A program made the position numbers and the translations under genes. Below the pieces are notes generated by a model. That model was not told the DNA's origin. It made no database searches and saw only the letters and a list, made by a program, of their open reading frames with translations. A stretch of DNA of 64,000 nt from positions 186,001-250,000 of the forward strand of contig NZ_SMAR01000001.1 of assembly GCF_004342225.1 (NCBI RefSeq), read 5' to 3'. Shown in pieces: positions 9,879 through 19,560 of the stretch; positions within the stretch are counted from its first letter, which is position 1; every line of letters starts with the position of its first letter. Source of the stretch: Martelella mediterranea. Its GTDB lineage: Bacteria > Pseudomonadota > Alphaproteobacteria > Rhizobiales > Rhizobiaceae.

Positions 9879-11123
9879 ATGACGATACGCCAGATGATAC
9901 TCGAACAACTGCAGGCCCGACGGCAGGGATATACTCTGGCCAGACCGTTCTATACGGACCCTGATTATTTCCGTGTCGATATGGAAACGGTCTTTTATCG
10001 CGATTGGCTGTTCGTCGGGCATGATTGTGAAATCGCGAAGCCCGGCAATTATCTGACACTTCAGATTGGCGACTTTTCCGTGATCCTCACAAGGGGGCGT
10101 GACCGGGAAATCCGCGCGCTGCATAATTCCTGCCGTCACCGTGGATCGCGTGTCTGCTCGGCGGAAAAGGGTACGACTGCCAAGCTTGTCTGCCCCTATC
10201 ATCAATGGACCTATGATCTGGACGGCACGCTCCAGTATGTGCGGCACATGGGCGATGATTTCGACAAGTCGAAGTTTGGTCTCAAGCCGATCCATTGCGA
10301 GAGCATCGAGGGCTATATCTTTATCTGTCTTTCCGACAACCCGCCTGAAATAGGGCCGCTGAGAGAGACCATTACCCCCTATATCGCCGCGCATCAGATC
10401 CGTGATGCCAAGGTGGCGTACAAGATGTCGATTATCGAAAAAGGGAACTGGAAGCTCGTCTGGGAAAATAACCGTGAATGCTATCATTGCGCGGCCAACC
10501 ATCCGGAGCTTTGCAAGACCTATCCGGAGGCCGCATCGGTTACAGGCGTTCAGGGAGTGATGGATGATCCGGAAATACTGGCGCACTGGGCACATTGTGA
10601 GGCTGCGGGGCTGGCCTCGAAGTTTGTGATCGATCCGGGCGGTCAGTTCCGGATTGCCCGCATGCCGCTGATTGCCGGGGCGGAAAGCTACACAATGTCC
10701 GGTAAGCGCGCTGTAAAAAAGCCGATGGGGCCGAATACCAAGATGCCGGGTATTGGTGCCCTGGTGCTGTTTCACTATCCGACGAACTGGAACCACTTTC
10801 TTGGCGATCACGCCATTTCCTTCCGCGTCACCCCCATTGGACCGGAGGAAACGGAAGTGACCACAACCTGGCTGGTGCCGAAGGACGCGGTTGAGGGCAT
10901 TGACTATGATCTGGACGAACTCACCCATGTCTGGAAGTTCACCAATGATCAGGACCGGCAGATCGTGGAAGAAAATGCCCGTGGCATTCGTTCGCCTGCT
11001 TATGAACCTGGCCCATACTCTGCTGAAGATGAAGGCGGTGTGATGCAGTTCGTCGAATGGTATGCGGCTACAATGGAAAGCCGTCTGCCGGAATGTGAAA
11101 CATCTTTATCGGTTGTTGCCTGA
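9879..11123 (+). CDS. gbcA: Rieske-type oxygenase alpha subunit, glycine-betaine demethylase (GbcA)-like
   Basis: 414-residue Rieske non-heme iron oxygenase. The Rieske centre is CRH (in NSCRHRGSRVC) and CPYH (in LVCPYHQWTYDLDG), near residues 90-110. The mononuclear iron site is NRECYHCAANHPELC. Overall it resembles GbcA and stachydrine or choline oxygenases, which remove N-methyl groups from quaternary amines. The gene for the matching reductase starts 1 bp after its stop (TGATATGG), so the two form an operon. Start ATG 9879 follows a GAGG ribosome site; the frame is open upstream. The exact amine substrate is inferred, not seen. Confidence 0.85.
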   Translation: MTIRQMILEQLQARRQGYTLARPFYTDPDYFRVDMETVFYRDWLFVGHDCEIAKPGNYLTLQIGDFSVILTRGRDREIRALHNSCRHRGSRVCSAEKGTTAKLVCPYHQWTYDLDGTLQYVRHMGDDFDKSKFGLKPIHCESIEGYIFICLSDNPPEIGPLRETITPYIAAHQIRDAKVAYKMSIIEKGNWKLVWENNRECYHCAANHPELCKTYPEAASVTGVQGVMDDPEILAHWAHCEAAGLASKFVIDPGGQFRIARMPLIAGAESYTMSGKRAVKKPMGPNTKMPGIGALVLFHYPTNWNHFLGDHAISFRVTPIGPEETEVTTTWLVPKDAVEGIDYDLDELTHVWKFTNDQDRQIVEENARGIRSPAYEPGPYSAEDEGGVMQFVEWYAATMESRLPECETSLSVVA

Positions 11124-11124
11124 T

Positions 11125-12210
11125 ATGGTCAGAAATCCGCTCTTCAAACATATCGATGAGATGGTGCCGTGGAATGCCCGCGAGCACATGCTGGAATGCG
11201 TGGCGTGGACACCGGAAGCACCGGATGTGATGACCTTCACCTTCCGCGCCGAGCATGAGCACATCTGGTTTCGTTACCTGCCGGGGCAATACATCACTCT
11301 GGAACTGCCTGTGGGACCGGAGCCGCTCTTGAGAACCTATACGATCTCATCGAGTCCGTCGCGACCGTTCACAATTGCCGTTACGGTGAAGGCCCAGAAA
11401 GACAGTATCGGCACGCGGTGGATGTTTGAGAATCTGCATCCCGGCATGAAGATCAGGGCGATCGGGCCGCTGGGCGATTTTTCTTATGTGAAGCATCCAG
11501 CGGATAAGTATCTGTTTATTTCTGCCGGTTCCGGCATAACCCCGATGATGGCGATGACACGCGATCTCGGTGATCGTGACCCTGATACGGATATCGCCTT
11601 TATCCACTGCGCCCGCTCGCCCAATGATATTATTTTTCGCTGGGAGCTGGAATACAAAGCCCGCTACATGCCGTTCTTCAATCTCGGCTTTATCGTGTCC
11701 GAGCTTGAACGAACCCAGCTTTGGTCTGGTCTTAAAGGCTTTATCGACCGTGCCAAGATCGGCCTCCTCGTTCCGGATTTTCTGGAGCGTCAGGTCTTTT
11801 GCTGCGGGCCTGAACCATTTATGGCGACCGTGCGGGAATCGTTGATCAGCTCCAGCTTCGATATGGAAAATCAGTATTTCGAAGAAACCTTCACGCCGGA
11901 ATTGCCTCCGCCGACCGTTGGCGTTGGCGACAGTGGGGAGGCTGAAAAGCTGTTCACGATTGCCTTTGCCGAGGCCGGTGTGCGTGTGGAAGCCGAACCG
12001 GGCTTTACGATCCTTCAGATGGCGCGCTCTGCCGGCGTGCGGATCCCGGCGGCCTGTGAGTCCGGGATCTGCGGCACCTGCCGTGTTAAATGCCGTTCCG
12101 GTAAGGTTGATATGCAGCACAATGGCGGCATCCTTGATGATGAAATGGATGATGGCTATATCCTCGCCTGCTGCTCACGCCCGCTGAGCGATGTCGAAGT
12201 CGAAGCGTAA
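11125..12210 (+). CDS. gbcB: Ferredoxin-NAD(P)H reductase partner of the Rieske oxygenase, GbcB-like
   Basis: 361 residues. An FAD-binding domain (LPGQYITLELPVG, LLRTYTISSSPS) is followed by an NAD-binding domain (FISAGSGITPMMAM, VFCCGPEPFM) and a C-terminal plant-type 2Fe-2S domain with cysteines in CESGICGTCRVKC and a later ACC. This is the arrangement of GbcB and other oxygenase reductases. It should pass electrons from NAD(P)H to the oxygenase encoded just upstream. Start ATG 11125 (MVRNPLFKHIDEM) was chosen over earlier codons that overlap gbcA. Confidence 0.87.
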   Translation: MVRNPLFKHIDEMVPWNAREHMLECVAWTPEAPDVMTFTFRAEHEHIWFRYLPGQYITLELPVGPEPLLRTYTISSSPSRPFTIAVTVKAQKDSIGTRWMFENLHPGMKIRAIGPLGDFSYVKHPADKYLFISAGSGITPMMAMTRDLGDRDPDTDIAFIHCARSPNDIIFRWELEYKARYMPFFNLGFIVSELERTQLWSGLKGFIDRAKIGLLVPDFLERQVFCCGPEPFMATVRESLISSSFDMENQYFEETFTPELPPPTVGVGDSGEAEKLFTIAFAEAGVRVEAEPGFTILQMARSAGVRIPAACESGICGTCRVKCRSGKVDMQHNGGILDDEMDDGYILACCSRPLSDVEVEA

Positions 12211-12350
12211 GCCTTTCACTCTCTGTGATCGCGAGCGGCAGAACGCAAACCCAAAGATACGCGCACCGCATGCGGCCTTCACGTCTTCGATGTGGTGGCC
12301 CCAAAATTGTTGTGTCAGCGTTATGTCATTTGACCTTCCCGCATTATTAG

Positions 12351-12367
12351 TTTAGAAAAATTCTAAA
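12351..12367 (+). promoter_or_regulatory. Irr box (iron control element) in front of mbfA
   Basis: A perfect 7-3-7 palindrome, TTTAGAA AAA TTCTAAA, ends 18 bp before the mbfA start codon. It matches the iron control element bound by the heme-responsive Fur-family regulator Irr in rhizobia and Brucella (TTTAGAA-N-TTCTAAA type). At this position Irr binding would block transcription, giving mbfA expression when iron is plentiful. Confidence 0.82.
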
Positions 12368-12385
12368 AAGTGTACGGGTGGTGTG

Positions 12386-13369
12386 ATGGCTTTTAATTTC
12401 TTTACGCGGGCACGGCGGGATTTTTCATCTCTTTCGGAACAGGAAGTTCTGGCACTTGCAATTTCGTCGGAAGAGGATGATGCGCGCATCTACAAAGCAT
12501 ATGCCGAACGCCTGAGAGGCGACTATGCCGGAACCGCAAAGATCTTTGATGACATGGCAATGGTCGAAGACCGGCATCGGCAGCTGCTGATCGATATGCA
12601 TAAGCGCCGGTTCGGAGATGTGATTCCGCTGATCCGCCGCGAGCATGTTCGTGGTTTTTATGAACGAAAGCCTGACTGGCTGATGAAGTCGCTGTCGTTG
12701 GAGAAGATCCGGGCTCAAACGATTGAAATGGAAGACCAGGCCTGCCGGTTCTATCGGGCTGCGGCAAGTCAGGTCGGTGATGCTGATACCCGCAAGTTGC
12801 TGGGTGATCTGGCGATGGCAGAGGAAGGGCATGAAGAAATAGCCCGGGAACTGACAGAGAAACACGCCCCGGAATCGGTTCAGCAGGAAGAGCAGGCCAA
12901 TGAGCGGCGTCAGTTTTTGCTGACCTGGGTTCAACCTGGTCTTGCCGGTCTGATGGACGGCTCCGTTTCGACGCTGGCGCCAATCTTTGCGGCCGCCTTT
13001 GCCACCCAGGATACCAAGCAGACATTTCTGATCGGCCTGTCTGCCGCCGTTGGTGCCGGTATTTCGATGGGATTCACCGAAGCGGCCCATGATGATGGCA
13101 AGCTTTCCGGCCGCGGTTCGCCACTGAAGCGCGGTCTCGCCTCGGGCATTATGACCACGGTCGGTGGCCTTGGTCATGCCTTGCCATATCTGATCCCAGA
13201 ATTTTGGACGGCGACGATTGTCGCCATCATTGTCGTTTTCTTCGAACTGTGGGCGATTGCCTGGATCCAGAACAAATATATGGAAACACCGTTTATGCGC
13301 GCCACTTTTCAGGTCGTGCTTGGCGGTGGTCTTGTGCTTGCAGCCGGGATGCTGATCGGCAGTGGCTGA
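12386..13369 (+). CDS. mbfA: MbfA-like membrane-bound ferritin, iron exporter (erythrin-VIT1 fusion)
   Basis: 327 residues. The N-terminal half is a ferritin/rubrerythrin-like domain with metal-binding Glu and His residues (ISSEEDDARIYKAYAERL, MVEDRHRQLL, EMEDQACRFY, AEEGHEEIARELT). The C-terminal half from about residue 180 is a VIT1/CCC1 membrane domain with about five helices (GLMDGSVSTLAPIFAAAFAT, SMGFTEAAHDDG). The family exports Fe(II) from the cytosol and protects against iron and peroxide stress. An Irr box lies directly upstream. A GTG codon at 12383 is an alternative start. Its stop lies 5 bp from that of the convergent ocd gene. Confidence 0.92.
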   Translation: MAFNFFTRARRDFSSLSEQEVLALAISSEEDDARIYKAYAERLRGDYAGTAKIFDDMAMVEDRHRQLLIDMHKRRFGDVIPLIRREHVRGFYERKPDWLMKSLSLEKIRAQTIEMEDQACRFYRAAASQVGDADTRKLLGDLAMAEEGHEEIARELTEKHAPESVQQEEQANERRQFLLTWVQPGLAGLMDGSVSTLAPIFAAAFATQDTKQTFLIGLSAAVGAGISMGFTEAAHDDGKLSGRGSPLKRGLASGIMTTVGGLGHALPYLIPEFWTATIVAIIVVFFELWAIAWIQNKYMETPFMRATFQVVLGGGLVLAAGMLIGSG

Positions 13370-13374
13370 TTGTT

Positions 13375-14427
13375 TCAGCTGCTGGCCGCTTCCTTTCGCA
13401 AAAGCATGCCAAACAGATCGCGCGGCTCATCGGGATCGGCCAGCATGTCGAGTTCCTGATAGAACGGTGCATCAGGCAGAACATCGTGCAGATAGCTCAG
13501 CGCTGAGAAATCCTCGGTGGCAAACCCGACGGAATCAAACAATGTGATCTGGCTTTCATTGCGTCGCCCTTCAGCCGCACCGGTCATCACCTGCCATAAT
13601 TCAGTGACAGGGTGATCGTTCGGCAGTTGCTGAATTTCTCCCTCGATCCGGGTTTGAGGCGGAAACTCAACAAAGATATCGGAACGCATCAGAATATCGG
13701 CATGCAACTCTGTCTTGCCGGGGCAGTCGCCACCCACAGCGTTGATATGCACGCCCGGACCGACCATGTTGTCTGTTAAAATCGTCGCATATTGCTTATC
13801 TGCAGTTACGGTGGTGATGATATCAGCGCCTTCGACCGCGTCTTCACCGCTTGAACAGACTTCAATATCAAAGCCGAAACGGCCCAGATTGGTCCGGCAT
13901 TTTTCGCTTGCCGTCCTGTCGATGTCGAAAAGCTTGAGTTTCTCGATACCGAGAAGTCCGCGAAATGCCATGGCCTGAAATTCAGACTGTGCACCATTGC
14001 CGATGATTGCCATTGTTTTCGCGTTCTTTGGCGCCAGATATTTCGCAACGACAGCAGAGGTTGCTGCGGTTCTTAGCGCAGTCAGAATGGTCATCTCCGA
14101 AATCAGGATCGGATACCCATTGCCCACATCAGACAAAACGCCAAAGGCTGTAACGGTTTGCAGGCCTTCGCGCATGTTCTTGGGATGGCCGTTGACGTAT
14201 TTGAACGCATAACGCTCGCCATCGCTGACAGGCATCAGCTCAATCACGCCATCTTTCGAGTGCGAAGCGATGCGGGCGGTCTTGTCAAAGCTTTCCCAGC
14301 GGCAAAAGTCGGTTTCAACTTTCTCCGCGAGCCCTTTCAGAAAGTCTTCAACGCCAATCGCGAGCACGATACGCATCATGTCATCAACGCTGACAAACGG
14401 GACGATATTCAGGTTTTCGCGGGACAT
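13375..14427 (-). CDS. ocd: Ornithine cyclodeaminase
   Basis: Converts ornithine to proline with release of ammonia, using bound NAD; 350 residues, normal for the family. It shows the mu-crystallin/OCD fold: GYPILISEMTILTALRTAATS (central catalytic region), the Rossmann motif AIIGNGAQSEFQAMAF, and HINAVGGDCPGKTELH near the C-terminal third with the likely catalytic Asp. Its ATG overlaps the arginase stop (TGATG), so it is translated right after arginase. The pair forms an arginine to ornithine to proline route. Confidence 0.93.
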   Translation of the reverse strand: MSRENLNIVPFVSVDDMMRIVLAIGVEDFLKGLAEKVETDFCRWESFDKTARIASHSKDGVIELMPVSDGERYAFKYVNGHPKNMREGLQTVTAFGVLSDVGNGYPILISEMTILTALRTAATSAVVAKYLAPKNAKTMAIIGNGAQSEFQAMAFRGLLGIEKLKLFDIDRTASEKCRTNLGRFGFDIEVCSSGEDAVEGADIITTVTADKQYATILTDNMVGPGVHINAVGGDCPGKTELHADILMRSDIFVEFPPQTRIEGEIQQLPNDHPVTELWQVMTGAAEGRRNESQITLFDSVGFATEDFSALSYLHDVLPDAPFYQELDMLADPDEPRDLFGMLLRKEAASS

Positions 14428-15350
14428 CAGCCGAAACTCCGTGTGGGACGGTCCATAACCTGACGCCCTAAAAGGCTGGCTGTCAGGTCAGTCAGAAGCA
14501 GGGCGGTTTTGCCACGCTCATCGAGAAACGGGTTGAGCTCGACCAGATCAAGGCTGGTAACAAGGCCACTGTCGTGGAGCATTTCCATAGCGAGATGCGC
14601 TTCCCTGAAAGTGGCTCCGCCGGGAACAGTGGTGCCGACGCCGGGTGCGATCGACGGATCAAGAAAATCCACGTCAAGACTGACATGCAGCATACCGTTG
14701 GCGGCGGCGACCTTCTCAAGAAAGGCAGAGAGCAGGACTGCGATACCATTCTCATCAATGGCCCGCATATCGTGCACGGTCACGCCCGCTTCGCGCAGCA
14801 AAATGCGTTCTGGTGGATCGACACTGCGGATACCGATCATGCATACATTTTCCGGAGATACTGCGGCATGAAGCTTCGGATAAATATCTTCAAAGCTGTC
14901 CTGACCGGTAAAATAGGCTGCCGGCGTGCCATGCAGGTTGCCGCTTGTGGTGCTGTTGAGCGTATGAAAATCCGGATGGGCATCCAGCCACAGCACGAAT
15001 TGCGGGCGGCCGACATCGTTCGCGTGGCGCGCGACACCCGAAACCGTCCCGGCAGCCATAATGTGATCGCCGCCAAGAAAAACGGGCATTCCTTCTGATG
15101 CCAGGGCGTAGGCTTTCTCACTGAGCGCATCAAGCCATGCGACAGTTTCGGGCAAGGCTTTCAGTACAGAATTTGGATGCGAAACCGGACGTAAAGGCGC
15201 TGGCTCAAGGTTTCCGGCATCGCTGACTGTATGTCCGAGGCTTTCAATGGCTTCTGTCAGGCCGGCGGCACGCAGACCGTCCGGCCCCATGTCACAGCCT
15301 CTGCGACCGGTACCGGACTGGACCGGGATACCCAGCAAGGTGCAATGCAT
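14427..15350 (-). CDS. rocF: Arginase
   Basis: Mn-dependent hydrolysis of arginine to ornithine and urea; 307 residues. Metal ligands are visible in FLGGDHIMAAGTVSG, LWLDAHPDFHT and VSLDVDFLDPSIAPGVGTTV, the three signature blocks of the ureohydrolase family. Start ATG 15350 (MHCTLLGIPVQSGTGRRG) matches arginases; the frame extends further upstream without a good match. First gene of the arginase-ocd operon. No urease or regulator gene is next to it. Confidence 0.93.
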   Translation of the reverse strand: MHCTLLGIPVQSGTGRRGCDMGPDGLRAAGLTEAIESLGHTVSDAGNLEPAPLRPVSHPNSVLKALPETVAWLDALSEKAYALASEGMPVFLGGDHIMAAGTVSGVARHANDVGRPQFVLWLDAHPDFHTLNSTTSGNLHGTPAAYFTGQDSFEDIYPKLHAAVSPENVCMIGIRSVDPPERILLREAGVTVHDMRAIDENGIAVLLSAFLEKVAAANGMLHVSLDVDFLDPSIAPGVGTTVPGGATFREAHLAMEMLHDSGLVTSLDLVELNPFLDERGKTALLLTDLTASLLGRQVMDRPTRSFG

Positions 15351-15638
15351 CAGATCAACTCCACTGTTTCGCTTTTCTGTCGAATCGCAAATCAACACGA
15401 CCTTTTCATGGAAGCACGGAAAGGCGTCATTTTGAATGCGTCGTATTGGTCAGACATGGTGACCGGGATATTCGCTGGAAAGGCGATCTGAAAAAATAGA
15501 CCCACTAATGCCGTCTTGGTTTACTTTCTGTTGTAAGCCTAATAATTTGCCATCAGGAATGCGGCCGCCAGATATTGTTCCCGTTGTTTGTTATGTTTTG
15601 GGGAGGGGCCGGAAAAACTACGGAAAAGACAATATCAA

Positions 15639-18632
15639 ATGCAGGCAATGGGTTATGATTATTTGAACGCGATGGCAGCGTGTTCACGGATGTGCGTTGC
15701 AATTATGCGCGCCCTGATTGTGATAGCGCTTTCATTTATCATCTTGTTTTCCTTTGTATTTCCGCCTTTTGCTTCCGAGGTAGAGGCGTCCCATCTTCGA
15801 CTCAGTGACGAGGAACGCCAGTGGATTGCTGAAAACCCCGATGTCAGTATCGGTGTTGTGGCGGATAACGAGCCTTACTCATTTTATGTAAACGGCCAGA
15901 TCATGGGCTGGACCATTGATGTGCTGGATCGCATCACGTTGATGACAGGGCTCAACTTTCAGCCCCGGATGGGGTCCTGGGCGCAGATTTATGGCCAGTT
16001 CAGGCAAGGTTCGCTCGATGCGGTTGCCGATATCTCGAAGACAGATGACAGGTCGCGGTTTATCGATTTCACCCCAGCCTATCATCTTCGCAATACTGTT
16101 CTGTTTCACAATATTGATCGACCGCTGGAAACCTCCGACAATCTGGATGCTTTAAAAAAACAGAGAATAGGCATTATCCAGAATATTTTCTACGAGAAAG
16201 CTCTGCGTTCTGCCGACTTCGATCTTGTGGAATATGCCACTTACCGTGATCTTGTGGCCGCTGTTGCCTTTGGCTGGGTTGATGCTGCTCTGGCACCGGA
16301 GATGACTGGCCAGTTCTTCATTCATGATAACGGCTTTTCGAATGTCGCCAAAGCTGGAAGTTTGCCGCTGGCAGCTGTATCGCTGGAGGACTTTCGAATT
16401 GGCGTTATCCGGGACAACGGCAATCCCGATCAGGCGCTGTTGCATAACATCTTGTCAAAAGCCATCGATGCTTTGCCCAATGAGGAACTGGAGTCAATTA
16501 CTGAACGCTGGCTGATATACAGAAGTGATCGACCGATGGGCAATGGATCGCTTCGGCTTTTGCCGGAAGAACAGGCCTTTCTGGAAGATGCGTCGCCGAT
16601 CAGGATCGGTTTTATGGCGGACTATGAGCCCTTCAGCTTTCTGGAGAACGGACGCGGACAGGGATTGGCCGTTGATCTGGCGCAGTATATCTCCTCGCGC
16701 ACTGGTCTTGTTTTTGAACCGGTGTTCGATAACTGGTCCAGGCTACTGGAGCAGTTCAGGAGTGGCGAGATCGATGTGATCACGAACATTTCCTACACGC
16801 CGGACCGCGCAGAGTTTACGCTGTTTTCAGATCTCTATCATCGCATTCCGAACGCTGTTTTTGTTCGCTCGGGTTTTGGGGTCTATAGCGGGCTGGAGGA
16901 CCTCGAAGGCCAGACGATCGGTATTACGCGCGATGTTTATTATGCGGACGCGGTGGCGGCCCGGTTTAAACATGTTGTCGAGTTCGGGACACAGGATGAT
17001 CTCATGCAGGCCCTTTCCGATGGACTGATCGATGCTGCGGTCACGTCCTTATCGAACGGCAATGCGATCGTGCGGCGTCTGGGTTTGATCAATATCGAAA
17101 TCGGTGGTGAGTTTACGATGGATGACGTCGAGCGCGAGGATCTTCGCTTCGGCGTTACGCCCGATTATCCATACTTGGCGAGTATCATCGATAAGTCACT
17201 CGAATCCGTGCCCTTGTCCCGCTGGCAACAAATGGAAGCGCGCTGGCTCGGCCCGCCAGTTGCGGGTGTGACCCGCCGTCATTCCGTTCTGACCCCGGAA
17301 GAACGAGCGTACTTGCGGGAGAAGGGCGTGATCAGGGTTTGTGTTGATCCGGTCATCCCACCCTATGTGCGCCGGTCTGAGAATGGCGAACTTGAGGGGG
17401 CAGTCGTCGATATCATGAACCTGATGGCTGAACGGGGTGGGTTTGAATGGCAGGCAGAGCCGGTTTCGTATCTCGGGAAAAACAACGCCGCGATTGACGC
17501 GACCGGCTGTGATGTTCTGCCATTTGCAGCACGGGCCAATATGGCGGGCGCGGCCTTCGATATTTCGTTGTCATATCTCGATGTACCGCTTGCTGTGGCG
17601 AGTGCTCTCGAAGCGCCATTTGTCGAGTCTTTGCGCGATCTGAATGGGCAGAAAGTTGGTATTGTTCCGGCACACGCCCCTCTGGATATGTTGCAGGTTC
17701 GCTATCCTTACGTTGAACTTGAAGCCATCCAAAGTGAGAGCGCGGGGCTGAATGCAGTGCTGGATGGACGGCTGGATGCCGTCGTCGGTCCGCTTGATGG
17801 TCTGGCTTTTCTGATCGCCACGATGGATACCAACGCGGTGAAGATTTCCGGAAGAATATCGGAGACGCTGGAGGTTGTTGTCGCAACCAGTGGTGAGCAG
17901 CCGTTTCTAGGAAGGATTTTCGACAAACTCGTTGCCGGTATCGATCGTCAGACCGTTGAAACAATACTCGCACGACAGAAATTGCAGCCCTTCCAGCGAG
18001 CCGTTGATTACCGGGTTCTGGCGGGGATCACGCTTGTTATCATCCTTGTCGTGGCGCTGGTTGTTTACTGGAACAGGAAACTGGCGCGCCTGAACAAAGC
18101 GCTGAATAATGCCAATCAGAGCCTCCATGAAATCAGTATTACAGATGGCCTGACCGGCTTGTTTAATCGTGGTCATTTCATGGAACGTGCTGCACGTGAT
18201 TTTGAACTTAGCCGGCGCAACAGCTGGCGTTTCACGCTTGCAATGATCGATGTCGATCACTTCAAGCCGATTAATGATCGTGAAGGGCATATATTCGGCG
18301 ACAGATGCCTTGGGCATCTCGGTGAGATCTTAAAAGCGCACTTCAGGCGTGGTGGTGATCTGGTGGCCCGCTATGGGGGCGAGGAATTTATTGCGCTGAC
18401 CCTTTCCGGTGACGCCGGGGAAATCGCCCGGCATCTGGAGCGGTTGCGGCAAGAGGTTGAAGCAAGTCCGGTAGCCTCAGAGCGAGGCTATGTCAGCCTG
18501 ACGATCAGCGTTGGTTTTTATTCTGCTGTGCCGGGCGAGGGGGACACACTTGATCATTTCACCGATCTGGCAGACCAGCACCTCTACGCGGCGAAAAAAC
18601 AGGGTCGCAACCGGGTTGTCGGCAATATCTGA
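15639..18632 (+). CDS. Diguanylate cyclase with three periplasmic SBP_bac_3-like sensor domains
   Basis: About 997 residues. A signal anchor (IVIALSFIILFSFVFPPFA) leads into three consecutive type-3 solute-binding-like domains, each opening with a related phrase (LRLSDEERQWIAENPDVSIG, LRLLPEEQAFLEDASPIRIG, HSVLTPEERAYLREKGVIRV). A second membrane helix near residue 795 (ITLVIILVVALVVYW) precedes a cytosolic GGDEF domain. The active motif GGEEF is intact near residue 913, and RGGD five residues before it is an inhibitory I-site, so the enzyme should make c-di-GMP and be product-inhibited. No EAL domain. The start is uncertain; ATG 15705 just before the signal is an alternative. Confidence 0.9.
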   Translation: MQAMGYDYLNAMAACSRMCVAIMRALIVIALSFIILFSFVFPPFASEVEASHLRLSDEERQWIAENPDVSIGVVADNEPYSFYVNGQIMGWTIDVLDRITLMTGLNFQPRMGSWAQIYGQFRQGSLDAVADISKTDDRSRFIDFTPAYHLRNTVLFHNIDRPLETSDNLDALKKQRIGIIQNIFYEKALRSADFDLVEYATYRDLVAAVAFGWVDAALAPEMTGQFFIHDNGFSNVAKAGSLPLAAVSLEDFRIGVIRDNGNPDQALLHNILSKAIDALPNEELESITERWLIYRSDRPMGNGSLRLLPEEQAFLEDASPIRIGFMADYEPFSFLENGRGQGLAVDLAQYISSRTGLVFEPVFDNWSRLLEQFRSGEIDVITNISYTPDRAEFTLFSDLYHRIPNAVFVRSGFGVYSGLEDLEGQTIGITRDVYYADAVAARFKHVVEFGTQDDLMQALSDGLIDAAVTSLSNGNAIVRRLGLINIEIGGEFTMDDVEREDLRFGVTPDYPYLASIIDKSLESVPLSRWQQMEARWLGPPVAGVTRRHSVLTPEERAYLREKGVIRVCVDPVIPPYVRRSENGELEGAVVDIMNLMAERGGFEWQAEPVSYLGKNNAAIDATGCDVLPFAARANMAGAAFDISLSYLDVPLAVASALEAPFVESLRDLNGQKVGIVPAHAPLDMLQVRYPYVELEAIQSESAGLNAVLDGRLDAVVGPLDGLAFLIATMDTNAVKISGRISETLEVVVATSGEQPFLGRIFDKLVAGIDRQTVETILARQKLQPFQRAVDYRVLAGITLVIILVVALVVYWNRKLARLNKALNNANQSLHEISITDGLTGLFNRGHFMERAARDFELSRRNSWRFTLAMIDVDHFKPINDREGHIFGDRCLGHLGEILKAHFRRGGDLVARYGGEEFIALTLSGDAGEIARHLERLRQEVEASPVASERGYVSLTISVGFYSAVPGEGDTLDHFTDLADQHLYAAKKQGRNRVVGNI

Positions 18633-18671
18633 CCCCGGAGACGGCCGTCCCGCTTGCAAAGGCGGTTCCCG

Positions 18672-19436
18672 TCAGAGGTTTTTTTCGCTCTCGCCGGGTT
18701 TGTTTTTGACCCAGTAGCCTGAAAGTTTCATCCAGCTTTTCGGAAAATCACGCTCCTCCAGAAGATATGCGCGCAACGCGCGAACGACATTTGCCTCTGC
18801 ACCAGCCCAAACCAGTGTTTCCGGTTCGAATGAAATGTCTTTGAGAATGCTGAGAAAAGGGGCGGCGTCGGTCGCCTGCTCTGCGGGGCGGTCGATCCAG
18901 CACAGCGTGACGTTTGCCTTGGTATCAAAAGTCTGATGATCTTGCGGGCCCGGAACTGCAATAATGGCTGTGATCTTTTTGGCCGCGGGCGCTTCCTCAA
19001 TCCGTCTTCCAATAGCAGGCAGCGCTGTTTCATCGCCGATCAGAACCCAGTGGTTCACCGGTTCCCTGATGACGGCAGAACCCCTCGGGCCGCCGATATC
19101 CAGCGTATCACCGGGTTGCGCTGTAATGGCCCATGCGGTTGCCGGACCTGCATCATGCAAGGCGAAATCGATCACCAGCGTTTTTTGCTCAATGTCGAAA
19201 TGACGCGGCGTGTAGTCCCGCATTTCCTGTTTTTCGCCGCCGGTATCGAAAAACAATTTGATGTGGTCGTCAGGTGCTGCACTGATGAAATCACCGAGAT
19301 CATCGCTTGTCAGATGAATGCGGCGCATCACCGGCGTGAGGGGTTCGCATCTGGTGACAGTCAGCGTCCGCCTTTTCAGTTCGTGACGCACGCGTTCGAT
19401 ATTGGGTGGGGTAATGTCTGATTGTTGAACGGTCAT
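18672..19436 (-). CDS. Siderophore-interacting protein (FAD-dependent ferric reductase)
   Basis: 254 residues of the SIP/ViuB family, which reduce ferric siderophores in the cytosol to free the iron. The FAD-binding barrel has MRRIHLTSDDLGDF and MRDYTPRHFD (the RxYTxR flavin motif). The C-terminal SIP domain shows LIGDETALPAIGRRIEEAP and TLVWAGAEANVVRALRAYLL, and a late KLSGYWVKNKPGE typical of SIP proteins. No siderophore genes or clear iron box lie around it. It converges with the diguanylate cyclase gene. Confidence 0.88.
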   Translation of the reverse strand: MTVQQSDITPPNIERVRHELKRRTLTVTRCEPLTPVMRRIHLTSDDLGDFISAAPDDHIKLFFDTGGEKQEMRDYTPRHFDIEQKTLVIDFALHDAGPATAWAITAQPGDTLDIGGPRGSAVIREPVNHWVLIGDETALPAIGRRIEEAPAAKKITAIIAVPGPQDHQTFDTKANVTLCWIDRPAEQATDAAPFLSILKDISFEPETLVWAGAEANVVRALRAYLLEERDFPKSWMKLSGYWVKNKPGESEKNL

Positions 19437-19560
19437 GAAACATCCTGTCAGGTCATTGCCATAAGGGGGTATCTGGCAACAAAGAGCTTCCTAAAATATG
19501 ACCATTGTTATCACGTTTTGTGGTGCAGTCGTCAATCGCCCCCGACAGTTGTACCGTTCG

